In this document: positions 1 through 7,600 of the stretch, piece after piece
Position numbering within the stretch: position 1 is the stretch's first letter
How the letters are laid out: each line of letters starts with the position of its first letter
Made by a program: the position numbers and the translations under genes
Assembly: GCF_031628175.1 (NCBI RefSeq)
Contig: NZ_JAVLVT010000003.1
Coordinates: forward strand, 62,001-126,000
From: Lipingzhangella_A rawalii
GTDB taxonomy: Bacteria; Actinomycetota; Actinomycetes; Streptosporangiales; Streptosporangiaceae
Direction of reading: 5' to 3'
DNA length: 64,000 bases
The notes under the pieces: model-generated
What the model was told of the DNA's origin: nothing
The model's input: the letters and a program-made list of their open reading frames with translations, nothing else
Databases searched by the model: none

Positions 1-1
1 T

Positions 2-97
2 CGCGCACGGCTGCTGGCACTCGCGAATGTCGCAGCCTCGGTAACCGCCGGCCTTGGCGCTGCCGTCCTCGGCACCGCTCTTGCCGACACTGTCTAG
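2..97 (+). CDS. C-terminal end of a small membrane protein, possibly CrcB/FluC fluoride channel (partial)
   Basis: The window opens inside a reading frame that runs from base 2 to a TAG at 95-97. It leaves 31 residues rich in Ala, Gly, Leu and Val, with the feel of a last transmembrane helix (VTAGLGAAVLGTALA) and a very short polar tail. Small, Gly-rich final helices with this pattern are typical of the CrcB/FluC family, which exports fluoride, but too little remains to prove it. Any other small multi-spanning protein could end this way. Confidence 0.4.
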   Translation, partial: RARLLALANVAASVTAGLGAAVLGTALADTV

Positions 98-552
98 TTC
101 CCCTCCCGCCGAGCGATCCGCCTCGGTATACGCATGGGATACGCTCGTGTCGCCGTGCAGGTCCGGCACCGTTGTGCACGAGGGAACGGCACGTTCCCAT
201 GCCGCGAGGGCGATTCGGACCAGGCCGGGGTGCTTTTCGCCGGGCCCGCGACAGACCCGTTGGCCGTCGTGCGGGGAGCGCCCCGGAAGCAGGACACCAC
301 CGGTGCCCACCAGGGCGCGACGCCTCCGGCGGCCGAGTCGACGCGTGCCGTTCGGCGATGACCGGGACCACAATGCCCTCCCCTCCGGTGGGTGGTGTGG
401 TCTGGGTGTTTCTCGCGGCGCCGGGTGGCGTGTCCATCGCTGGCAGTCTTGCGCACAGAATCCACGCCTCCGCGTCATGGACCAGCTTCCGCACCGACCA
501 CGTGGCGCCATAGCTTGTTGATGCGCTCTGCGCCGGACACCTCGACCTGCCC
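98..552. other. Intergenic region without a convincing gene
   Basis: Several open frames cross this stretch on both strands, but their translations are Arg/Pro/Ser-rich and resemble no protein. None has a ribosome-binding site in place. I see no RNA gene or strong hairpin. It probably holds the end of the upstream transcript and sequence upstream of the ABC operon promoter. Confidence 0.5.
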
Positions 553-605
553 GGATATGTATAACATGTACTATCGAACATAGCGTTTTATATATCGGAT
601 GGAGG
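553..605 (+). promoter_or_regulatory. AT-rich promoter/operator region and RBS of the ABC exporter operon
   Basis: Bases 553-598 are strikingly AT-rich for this genome (TATGTATAACATG, later TTTTATATATC) and lie just before a GGAGG at 601-605, six bases from the ATG at 612. Short imperfect inverted repeats (ATGT...ACAT, TATGT...ACATA) could be an operator. The XRE-type regulator that ends this operon is the obvious candidate to bind here. This is inference from position and composition. Confidence 0.5.
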
Positions 606-611
606 ACTTGG

Positions 612-1604
612 ATGACATCTCGCCACGCGTCGGCGTCCACCGACGCAGAACACTCGCCACCGCCGGCGACGGTCAGGGTGCACAACCTCCGCATGCGGTA
701 CGGAGAGACCGAGGTCCTGCGCGGTGTGGACTTCCGTGTCGATCGTGGCGAGGTGGTGTGTCTCCTCGGGCCGAACGGAGCCGGGAAGACCACCACCGTG
801 GAAGTACTGGAAGGTTTCCGGCGCCGTTCGGCCGGAACCGTGACGGTGCTGGACGAGGACCCGGCTCACGGCGGTGAGTCGTGGCGGGCCCGACTGGGCG
901 TTGTGGTGCAGTCATGGCGGGATCACAGCCTGTGGCGGGTACGGGAACTGTTGGGCCACCTCGCCCGTTACTACGCGCCGTATTCCACTCCGCAGCGACC
1001 TCGCCCCCGAGACGTGGAGGAACTACTCACCACCGTCGGGCTTGCCGAGTACGCCCAGGCACGGATCAAGAATCTCTCCGGGGGCCAGCGGCGACGCCTC
1101 GACGTCGCTGTGGGGCTGGTCGGTAGTCCGGAGGTGTTGTTCCTGGATGAGCCCACCGCCGGGTTCGATCCGCAGGCGCGGCGGGAGTTCCACGATGTCG
1201 TCCATGAGCTGGCCGACCAGAGCACCACCGTTCTGTTGACCACCCACGATCTGGACGAGGCGGAGAAGCTCGCGGATCGGATCCTGGTCCTGGCTGGCGG
1301 ACGGATCATCGCCGACGGATCCCCGGAGGCGCTCAAGCTCCGGGTGGCGGGTACGAGTGAGGTGCGTTGGATCCAGGGCGGGCGGCAGTTCGTCCACAGC
1401 ACGACAGACGCGACCGGATACGTGCGGGAACTGCTTTGTCAGCACAGCCAGCACGGCCAGCACAGCCAGCACGGTGCGGACATTGAGGGTCTGGAAGTGC
1501 GCCGGGCCAGCCTGGAGGACGCCTACATGACGATGGTGCGCACCCATGAGTCCGGTGACTCCGAGACCGCGGTTCGCGCCTTCACCGAGGAGGTGGCCCC
1601 GTGA
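612..1604 (+). CDS. ABC-2 type exporter, ATP-binding subunit
   Basis: A 330-residue ABC ATPase of the drug/bacteriocin exporter class. Walker A is GPNGAGKT at residues 53-60, followed by the signature LSGGQRRRLDVA and Walker B VLFLDEPTAGFDP. The C-terminal part after the ATPase core is a linker carrying a His/Gln-rich tandem insert (QHSQHG twice), which is unusual. It overlaps the permease start by four bases (GTGA) and should act with it as an efflux pump. The substrate cannot be told from sequence. The start is fixed by GGAGG at 601-605. Confidence 0.9.
   Translation: MTSRHASASTDAEHSPPPATVRVHNLRMRYGETEVLRGVDFRVDRGEVVCLLGPNGAGKTTTVEVLEGFRRRSAGTVTVLDEDPAHGGESWRARLGVVVQSWRDHSLWRVRELLGHLARYYAPYSTPQRPRPRDVEELLTTVGLAEYAQARIKNLSGGQRRRLDVAVGLVGSPEVLFLDEPTAGFDPQARREFHDVVHELADQSTTVLLTTHDLDEAEKLADRILVLAGGRIIADGSPEALKLRVAGTSEVRWIQGGRQFVHSTTDATGYVRELLCQHSQHGQHSQHGADIEGLEVRRASLEDAYMTMVRTHESGDSETAVRAFTEEVAP
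1440..1475 (+). repeat. Two perfect 18-bp tandem repeats encoding QHSQHG
   Basis: Two adjacent 18-base units (1440-1457 and 1458-1475) differ only in the last base and encode QHSQHG-QHSQHG inside the ABC ATPase. The four histidines could bind metal. Equally, this may be a slippage product in a tolerant linker. Confidence 0.8.
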
Positions 1605-2449
1605 CGAGGTGGACAACGGCTGTTCGGCTCGGCGTCGAACGCGGAGGAATCGAGGTCCGGCACGCGTTTACCAGTGGCCAGGAACTATGGAACAACTTCT
1701 TCTGGCCGGTACTGATGCTGCTGGTTCTCGTGTTCATGCGCGGGTCGACGGTCCCGGGCACGGACGTCGACCTGACGGTGATGGTCCTGCCCGGGATCGT
1801 GGGTGTGTTCATCGCCATGGCGATGTTGAACCTGGCGGGCCCCATATCACTGGACCGTGAGGATGGGACGCTGCTGCGTGCCAAGGCGACACCCCGTGGA
1901 ATGGTGGGCTATCTGGTTGGCAGGATTCTCAAGGTGGCAGTTTTGACTCTGGCAGGTCTGCTCGCCTTCCTGGTACCTGGAGTGATGCTGGTTGAGGGGC
2001 TCCGTGTGGGTGACCCCAGCGCATGGCTGCACCTGTTGGCCGTCTTTACCCTCGGCATGGTGGCGGTGCTTCCGCTCGGTGCCGTTGTGGGGGCACTGTT
2101 CGCTAACCCCCGGAACCTGTTCGTGGTCTATATGCCGATGATGGCGCTGATCGCGGTCTCGGGTATCTTCTACCCGATCACCGAACTTCCGGCCTGGTTG
2201 CAGGGTGTCGCCCAGGTGTTTCCGGTGTACTGGCTCGGGCTCGGGGTGCGTGCCGCATTATTGCCGGACCAGATGGCCGCAGCAGAGATCGGTGGGTCCT
2301 GGCGGCAGCTGGAGATGGTTGGCGTGCTGGGAGTATGGGCGGCGGTCGGTTTGGTTCTCGCCCCGATCCTGATGCGGCGGATGGTGCGGGGGGAGTCCGG
2401 TGCCCGGGTTGCGGCCCGAAAACAGCAGGCCCTACAGGGATGGGTATGA
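1601..2449 (+). CDS. ABC-2 type exporter, membrane permease
   Basis: A 282-residue integral membrane protein with about six hydrophobic segments, beginning at a GTG that overlaps the ATPase stop (GTGA), so the two are translationally coupled. The layout (one N-terminal helix, long hydrophobic stretches, and a Phe/Tyr-rich segment near VSGIFYPITELPAW) matches ABC2_membrane permeases that pair with DrrA-type ATPases. It is the translocation pore of the exporter. A helix-turn-helix regulator follows immediately. Confidence 0.85.
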   Translation: MTRWTTAVRLGVERGGIEVRHAFTSGQELWNNFFWPVLMLLVLVFMRGSTVPGTDVDLTVMVLPGIVGVFIAMAMLNLAGPISLDREDGTLLRAKATPRGMVGYLVGRILKVAVLTLAGLLAFLVPGVMLVEGLRVGDPSAWLHLLAVFTLGMVAVLPLGAVVGALFANPRNLFVVYMPMMALIAVSGIFYPITELPAWLQGVAQVFPVYWLGLGVRAALLPDQMAAAEIGGSWRQLEMVGVLGVWAAVGLVLAPILMRRMVRGESGARVAARKQQALQGWV

Positions 2450-2462
2450 CCGGCAAGCCCTG

Positions 2463-2744
2463 GTGACCCGTAGGAGAGGACGATCGGCGATCAGCGAGAC
2501 TGTCTACAACCGGATCGCCATGCTGCGAGCGGAGCGTGGTGTGTCCCGTCGCCAGCTTGCCGAGGCGCTCGGGGTGCACTACCAGACCGTGGGCTACCTG
2601 GAGCGGGGGGAGTACAGTCCCAGCCTGCACCTGGCTCTCCGTATCGCGGAGTATTTCGAGGTTCCGGTGGAGGTCGTGTTCTCCATCCGACCCTTCGCCC
2701 GGCTGGGCACCACAGGTGCCGGTAGCTCCGCGGCCGGAAGCTGA
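2463..2744 (+). CDS. XRE-family helix-turn-helix regulator
   Basis: About 93 residues from the GTG at 2463; the same frame is open further upstream to 2400, overlapping the permease, so the start is uncertain. It contains a full XRE/Cro-type HTH: a first helix NRIAMLRAERG, then SRRQLAEALG, the recognition helix around VHYQTVGYLERGE, and SPSLHLALRIAEYF. The tail is short and Ala/Gly/Ser-rich. Lying directly behind the ABC-2 exporter genes, it most likely controls their expression, perhaps through the AT-rich region before 612. The ligand is unknown. Confidence 0.8.
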   Translation: MTRRRGRSAISETVYNRIAMLRAERGVSRRQLAEALGVHYQTVGYLERGEYSPSLHLALRIAEYFEVPVEVVFSIRPFARLGTTGAGSSAAGS

Positions 2745-3063
2745 CCGGTGATGGCCTTTCGGCGTCCGGTCGGTTGACCGCCGCGACATCCGGCTTCGCG
2801 GCCGGCGCCGGAGTGTGGGTTCAGCCCTGACCCGGGCGGGCGTGTCCAGCCCTAACCGTGTGTCCGGAACTGGCCGCTCGCGTCTGTGGGGATTGACGCC
2901 CTCTGCGGCCGTCCCCGATTCTGAGGAGGCAGCCAGGGAGTTGGCTCCGGGCCCGGGGAGTCCGACTGTCCTGGCTGGGCAGAAGGGTGTTGCCTCGCGG
3001 CATCCTCCGTCGCGGGACTCCTCCACCCGCGTGGTTCCCGCGAGTGTCCGTCCCGCTCGCGGG
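2745..3063. other. Intergenic, no gene seen
   Basis: GC-rich sequence between the XRE regulator and the betaine genes. Open frames here on both strands are low-complexity shadows without start signals. Two hairpins follow at 3064-3139, and the betB leader occupies 3140-3264. Confidence 0.5.
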
Positions 3064-3139
3064 GCGTCGCCCACGAGTTCCCCTCCCTTCGTGGGCGACG
3101 CCACCCGCCCGTGGGTGACCCTCGCCACTCACGGGCGGG
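3064..3139 (+). terminator. Two adjacent stem-loops, probable transcription terminator
   Basis: The first hairpin has a perfect 13-bp stem (3064-3076 with 3089-3101, arm GCGTCGCCCACGA) and a 12-base loop. The second has a 10-bp stem (3104-3113 with 3130-3139, arm CCCGCCCGTG). A run of T (TTTTT) begins about a dozen bases after the second. Together they look like a terminator insulating the exporter operon from the betaine genes. Confidence 0.6.
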
Positions 3140-3264
3140 CTACCCCTCCAGGTTTTTCCGAGAATATCCCTGTTGTGTAGGGCTGTTGCGGTAATCGCAT
3201 TTCATTGCCCGGGGATGCCGATGGCAAAGTCTTGGTGTTTGCCCTGGTTAGACTCGGGAAAGCC

Positions 3265-4803
3265 ATGAACGTGACGCAAAATCCGAACCCACATATACAG
3301 TCAGCTACCTACGTTTCCGAGCCCGGTGCACGCTCCGCCACCAGCCATTTCATTGATGGCGAGTGGCGCGCCTCGATCGCCGGTGGGGTACGCGACATCC
3401 TCAACCCCTACGACGCCTCCGTGCTGGCGGTGGCCAGCGAGGGTGGTGCAGTCGACGCCGAAGCGGCAGTTGCCGCGGCCCGCCGGGCGTTCGACAACGG
3501 AGACTGGCGCACGCGCTCAGCCGCTGAGCGTGGCGAGATCCTGCGCCGTATCGCCGCGGGACTCCGACGTGACCGCGAGGAAATCGCCCTCCAGGAATCC
3601 CTCGACACCGGAAAGACCGTGGAAGAGGGGCGCATCGACGTCGACGACGTGACCGGCGTCTTCGACTACTACGCCGACCTCGCCACCAGCGACCCGGGAC
3701 GGCTGGTGAACGGTCCCGAGGAGGTGCTCAGCCGGGTCGTCTACGAGCCGGTGGGTGTGTGCGCCATGATCACCCCCTGGAACTACCCACTCCTCCAGCT
3801 TTCCTGGAAGATGGCCCCCGCCATCGCGGCCGGCTGCACCATGGTGATCAAGCCCAGTGAACTCACCCCCGTCACCACCGGCAAGCTCGTCGAACTCGCG
3901 GTCGAGGCGGGGACCCCCGCTGGGGTGGTCAACCTCGTGTTGGGGGCGGGAGACCCGGTGGGTTCCGCCCTCGTCGACAGCCCGGATGTCGATCTCGTCT
4001 CCTTTACCGGGGGTCTACACACGGGACGGCGCATCATGGCCCGCGCTGCGGAGACCGTGAAGAAGGTGGCGCTGGAGCTCGGGGGCAAGAACCCCAACAT
4101 TATTTTCCCCGACGTTGACCTGGACACCGCAGTCGACTATGCACTGATCGCCGGATTCTTCCACTCTGGGCAGGTGTGTTCGGCCGGAGCTCGGCTGATC
4201 GTGCACACCGACATCCACGACGCCTTCGTGGACGAGCTGGCCCGCCGCGCCTCCGACATCCGACTTGGCTGCGGGCAACACGAAGGTGTCGAATGCGGTC
4301 CGCTGATCTCGGCGGAGCACCGGGAGAAGGTGGAGCATCTCGTGTCCCGCGGGGTGGCCGAGGGTGCGCACGTGCTGTGTGGTGGCCACCGGCCCCAGAG
4401 CCCGGACCTGGCCGACGGCTTCTTCTACCGGCCGACCGTGCTCACCAACTGCCACCGCGGAATGGACGTGGTCCAGACCGAGGTGTTCGGCCCCGTCGTC
4501 ACCGTCGAGAAGTTCCAGACCGAGGCCGAGGCGATCTCGCTGGGCAACGACACCGACTACGGACTCTCCGGTGGCGTGTGGACCAACGACACCGGTCGCG
4601 GTGAACGCGTCGCCGCGGGGCTCCGACACGGCACCGTGTGGATCAACGACTACGGCCCCTACATTCCCGCGGCCGAGTGGGGCGGATTCAAACGCTCCGG
4701 TGTGGGCCGGGAGTTGGGCCACGCCGGTCTGGACGAGTACCGCGAGGCCAAGCACATTTACCGCAACCTGAACCCGCAGCCACAGCGCTGGTTCGGTGAG
4801 TAG
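3265..4803 (+). CDS. betB: Betaine-aldehyde dehydrogenase (aldehyde dehydrogenase superfamily)
   Basis: A 512-residue NAD(P)-dependent aldehyde dehydrogenase that would oxidise betaine aldehyde to glycine betaine in the cytoplasm. Family marks are MITPWNYPLLQLSWK (cofactor/substrate pocket), ELGGKNP with the catalytic Glu, and the catalytic Cys in GQVCSAGARL. The C-terminal WGGFKRSGVGRELG segment is usual for betaine-aldehyde dehydrogenases. The frame is open upstream to 3205, but MNVTQNPNP at 3265 gives the normal length; a TAGACT at 3249-3254 could be the -10 box. Choline oxidase starts 14 bases after its stop and a betaine importer follows, which strongly supports betaine rather than another aldehyde. 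Confidence 0.88.
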   Translation: MNVTQNPNPHIQSATYVSEPGARSATSHFIDGEWRASIAGGVRDILNPYDASVLAVASEGGAVDAEAAVAAARRAFDNGDWRTRSAAERGEILRRIAAGLRRDREEIALQESLDTGKTVEEGRIDVDDVTGVFDYYADLATSDPGRLVNGPEEVLSRVVYEPVGVCAMITPWNYPLLQLSWKMAPAIAAGCTMVIKPSELTPVTTGKLVELAVEAGTPAGVVNLVLGAGDPVGSALVDSPDVDLVSFTGGLHTGRRIMARAAETVKKVALELGGKNPNIIFPDVDLDTAVDYALIAGFFHSGQVCSAGARLIVHTDIHDAFVDELARRASDIRLGCGQHEGVECGPLISAEHREKVEHLVSRGVAEGAHVLCGGHRPQSPDLADGFFYRPTVLTNCHRGMDVVQTEVFGPVVTVEKFQTEAEAISLGNDTDYGLSGGVWTNDTGRGERVAAGLRHGTVWINDYGPYIPAAEWGGFKRSGVGRELGHAGLDEYREAKHIYRNLNPQPQRWFGE

Positions 4804-4817
4804 AAAGACCTGAACAC

Positions 4818-6362
4818 GTGGAGCACACCGAGTTCGACTACGTCATCGTTGGCGGCGGAACCGCCGGTTCGGTCCTCGCGAACCGGCTCACCGAGGACCC
4901 GAACACGACCGTCTGTGTGATCGAGGGCGGCCCCTCCGACGTTGGCCTGGAACGCGTACTCCGGCTGCGGGAGTGGCTGGATCTCCTGGACAGCGACCTC
5001 GACTACGGTTACACCACCGTGGAGCAACCCCGCGGCAACTCCCACATCGTGCACTCGCGTGCGCGGGTGCTCGGGGGCTGTTCCTCGCACAACACCCTGA
5101 TCAGTTTCCGGCCCTTTCCCCAGGACCTGGACGACTGGGTGGCTGCCGGTGCCGAAGGGTGGGACAACGCGACCGTGCAGTCCTACGCCGACCGGATCAA
5201 GTGCAACATCATCCCGGTCGCTCCGCAGGACCGGAACGAGCTCGTGCAGGACTGGGTCACCGCCTCGGCGAAGTCCACCGGAGTTCCGGTGGTGCGCGAC
5301 TTCAACGCGCTCACCTCACACGGCGGCGGATTCAGCGAAGGGGTGGGCTTCCTGTCCATCGCCTATGATCCCTACACGGGACACCGGTCCTCGGCTTCGG
5401 TTGCCTACCTGCACCCAATTCTGGGGCAGCGACACAACCTCACCCTGCGTACCGAGACCTGGGCTCAGGAGCTGGTCCTGGACGGTGACCGGGCAACCGG
5501 TGTGCGGGTACGCACCCAGGACGGCCACCAGGAGACCATCCGGGCGCGCACCGAGGTGCTGCTGTGCGCCGGGGCGATCGACACGCCCCGGCTCATGCTG
5601 TTGAGCGGTCTCGGGCCGGCCGAGGAACTGCGTTCGGTCGGTGTGCAGGTCCGCCATGACCTACCGGGCGTCGGTGAGCACCTGCTGGACCATCCCGAGT
5701 CCATCATCATGTGGGAGACCACGAAGCCGGTGCCCGAGAACACGGTGATGCACTCCGACGGTGGCCTGTTCGTGCGCCGGGACAGCAGCGATTCCCGGCC
5801 CGACCTGATGTTCCACGTCTACCAGGTCCCCTTCGACGACAACACGGCCCGACTGGGCTACCCCTCACCGGGGCCACGCAACGCGATCTGCATGACCCCG
5901 AACATTCCACGCTCACGCTCCCGCGGCAAGCTGTGGCTCACCAGCGCGGATCCGGAGGTCCATCCCGCTCTGGACTTCCGGTACTTCACCGATGACGACG
6001 ACTACGACGCCCGCACGATCGTGGACGGCATCCGCATCGCCCGCGAGATCGCCGCCACCGAACCCTTCGCGTCCTGGATTTCCCGTGAGGTCGCTCCCGG
6101 ACCACAGGTGCAGTCCGACGAAGAGCTCTCGGAGTTCGGACGCCGTGCGGCGCACACCGTGTACCACCCCGCAGGCACCTGCAAGATGGGCGCGCCCACC
6201 GACACCACTGCGGTGGTCGATCCCCAGTTGCGGGTGCGTGGCCTCTCGGGTCTGCGCGTGGTGGACGCCTCGGTGTTCCCGACGATGCCGTCCCCCAATC
6301 CCATGGTCACGGTTCTGGCGGTCGCGGAGCGTGCCGCCGACCTGATCCGGGCGGACGCCTAA
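4818..6362 (+). CDS. codA: Choline oxidase (GMC flavoprotein)
   Basis: A 514-residue GMC oxidoreductase starting at GTG. The Rossmann fingerprint is VGGGTAGS (residues 11-18). The sequence GGCSSHN puts a His at residue 91 where soil choline oxidase carries its covalently bound FAD; BetA-type choline dehydrogenases have GGSSSIN there instead. The catalytic His lies in YHPAGTCKMG (His450) and the catalytic Asn in PNPMVTVLA. Choline oxidase converts choline to betaine with oxygen as acceptor, releasing hydrogen peroxide. The neighbouring betB would pull leaked aldehyde to betaine. A choline-dehydrogenase function cannot be fully excluded, but the FAD-His context argues against it. Confidence 0.85.
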   Translation: MEHTEFDYVIVGGGTAGSVLANRLTEDPNTTVCVIEGGPSDVGLERVLRLREWLDLLDSDLDYGYTTVEQPRGNSHIVHSRARVLGGCSSHNTLISFRPFPQDLDDWVAAGAEGWDNATVQSYADRIKCNIIPVAPQDRNELVQDWVTASAKSTGVPVVRDFNALTSHGGGFSEGVGFLSIAYDPYTGHRSSASVAYLHPILGQRHNLTLRTETWAQELVLDGDRATGVRVRTQDGHQETIRARTEVLLCAGAIDTPRLMLLSGLGPAEELRSVGVQVRHDLPGVGEHLLDHPESIIMWETTKPVPENTVMHSDGGLFVRRDSSDSRPDLMFHVYQVPFDDNTARLGYPSPGPRNAICMTPNIPRSRSRGKLWLTSADPEVHPALDFRYFTDDDDYDARTIVDGIRIAREIAATEPFASWISREVAPGPQVQSDEELSEFGRRAAHTVYHPAGTCKMGAPTDTTAVVDPQLRVRGLSGLRVVDASVFPTMPSPNPMVTVLAVAERAADLIRADA

Positions 6363-6435
6363 GGAAACGGAGGGAACGCCGAAACCTGCCTCGCTCGGCT
6401 GACCAGAGCGACCCCAACCCAGGAGATACAGGAGT

Positions 6436-7599
6436 ATGAACCCCGCACCAGGTAGTAGCTCGGAGCCCCCCGTGGACACAGAGAGTGACGACGGCGCTGG
6501 TGGCGACCACAAGATCTCGGTCCGCGGCCTGTGGAAGATCTTCGGTCGGCGCGCCGACACGATCCTCGGCACCCCCACCGCGGAACTCGACCGCGACACC
6601 ATCCATGCCCAGACCGGCTGCACGGTGGCGGTGCGTGACGTTTCCTTCGATGTCCGTCCCGGTGAGATCTTCGTGGTCATGGGCCTGTCCGGCTCCGGAA
6701 AGTCCACACTGGTGCGCTGTCTCACACGGCTGATCGAACCCACGGGCGGACAGGTCATCCTGGACGGCGCCGACATCGGCACTGCAACCCAGCAGGAGCT
6801 GCGGGAACTGCGCCGGCACAAGCTGGCGATGGTGTTCCAACACTTCGGACTGCTCCCCAACCGACGGATCATCGACAATGTCGCCTATGGCCTGGAGGTT
6901 CAGGGCATAGGCCGGGCCGAGCGATATGCCAAGGCCCGGGAGATGATCGAGATGGTTGGCCTGTCCGGGAGCGAGAAGGCCAAGCCATCCCAGCTCAGCG
7001 GGGGTATGCAGCAGCGGGTTGGTCTGGCCCGTGCGCTGGCGGTGGATCCGGAGGTCGTGCTGTTCGACGAGCCGTTCAGTGCCCTGGACCCGCTGATTCG
7101 CCGGGACATGCAACAGGAGGTGTGCCGGCTCCAGCGGGAGCTGGGGATGACAGCGGTGTTCATCACCCACGACCTCTCCGAGGCACTCAAGCTCGGGGAC
7201 CGGATCGCCATCATGCGGGACGGTGAGCTCGTCCAGGTCGGCACCCCGGAGGAGGTTGTCGCAACTCCCGCCGACGACTACGTGCGGGACTTCACCTCCG
7301 ATGTGGCGCGCACAACGGTCCTGACCGTGCGGTGGCTGATGCGGCAACCGTTCGAGTCCGAGCGGCTGGATGGGCCGGTGGCGGCCCCGGACACCATCGT
7401 CTCCGACATCGTTCCGGTGCTGGCCTCGTCCACTGCCCCGGTCCGGGTGATGGACGACGGCAAGCTACTCGGCTACGTGGGCCGGGACGACGTACTTCGG
7501 GCCATCGCACAGGAGCAGGCCGACGACGTCGGCAAGGTCGGCGTCGACGAGGTCACGGACAGTGCACCCGCCACCGACCACAGCACCGCGGAGGCGTGA
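6436..7599 (+). CDS. proV: Glycine betaine/proline ABC importer, ATP-binding subunit
   Basis: A 387-residue ATPase of the ProV/OpuAA type. It has the N-terminal extension typical of the family, Walker A GLSGSGKST, Q-loop VFQHFGLLPNRR, signature LSGGMQQRVGLARAL and Walker B VLFDEPFSALDP. The C-terminal hundred residues contain a CBS-like segment (VRVMDDGKLLGYVGRDDVLRA), the module that senses ionic strength in this family; only one clear CBS repeat is seen. The RBS AGGAGATACAGGAG precedes the ATG. The permease begins one base after its stop, so it is the energy subunit of the adjacent betaine importer. Confidence 0.92.
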   Translation: MNPAPGSSSEPPVDTESDDGAGGDHKISVRGLWKIFGRRADTILGTPTAELDRDTIHAQTGCTVAVRDVSFDVRPGEIFVVMGLSGSGKSTLVRCLTRLIEPTGGQVILDGADIGTATQQELRELRRHKLAMVFQHFGLLPNRRIIDNVAYGLEVQGIGRAERYAKAREMIEMVGLSGSEKAKPSQLSGGMQQRVGLARALAVDPEVVLFDEPFSALDPLIRRDMQQEVCRLQRELGMTAVFITHDLSEALKLGDRIAIMRDGELVQVGTPEEVVATPADDYVRDFTSDVARTTVLTVRWLMRQPFESERLDGPVAAPDTIVSDIVPVLASSTAPVRVMDDGKLLGYVGRDDVLRAIAQEQADDVGKVGVDEVTDSAPATDHSTAEA

Positions 7600-7600
7600 C

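Noticed and set aside
2178..3128. Minus-strand open frame covering the XRE gene and the following gap
   Set aside because: The product is Arg/Pro/Ser-rich with no recognisable segment, whereas the XRE helix-turn-helix on the plus strand is clear.
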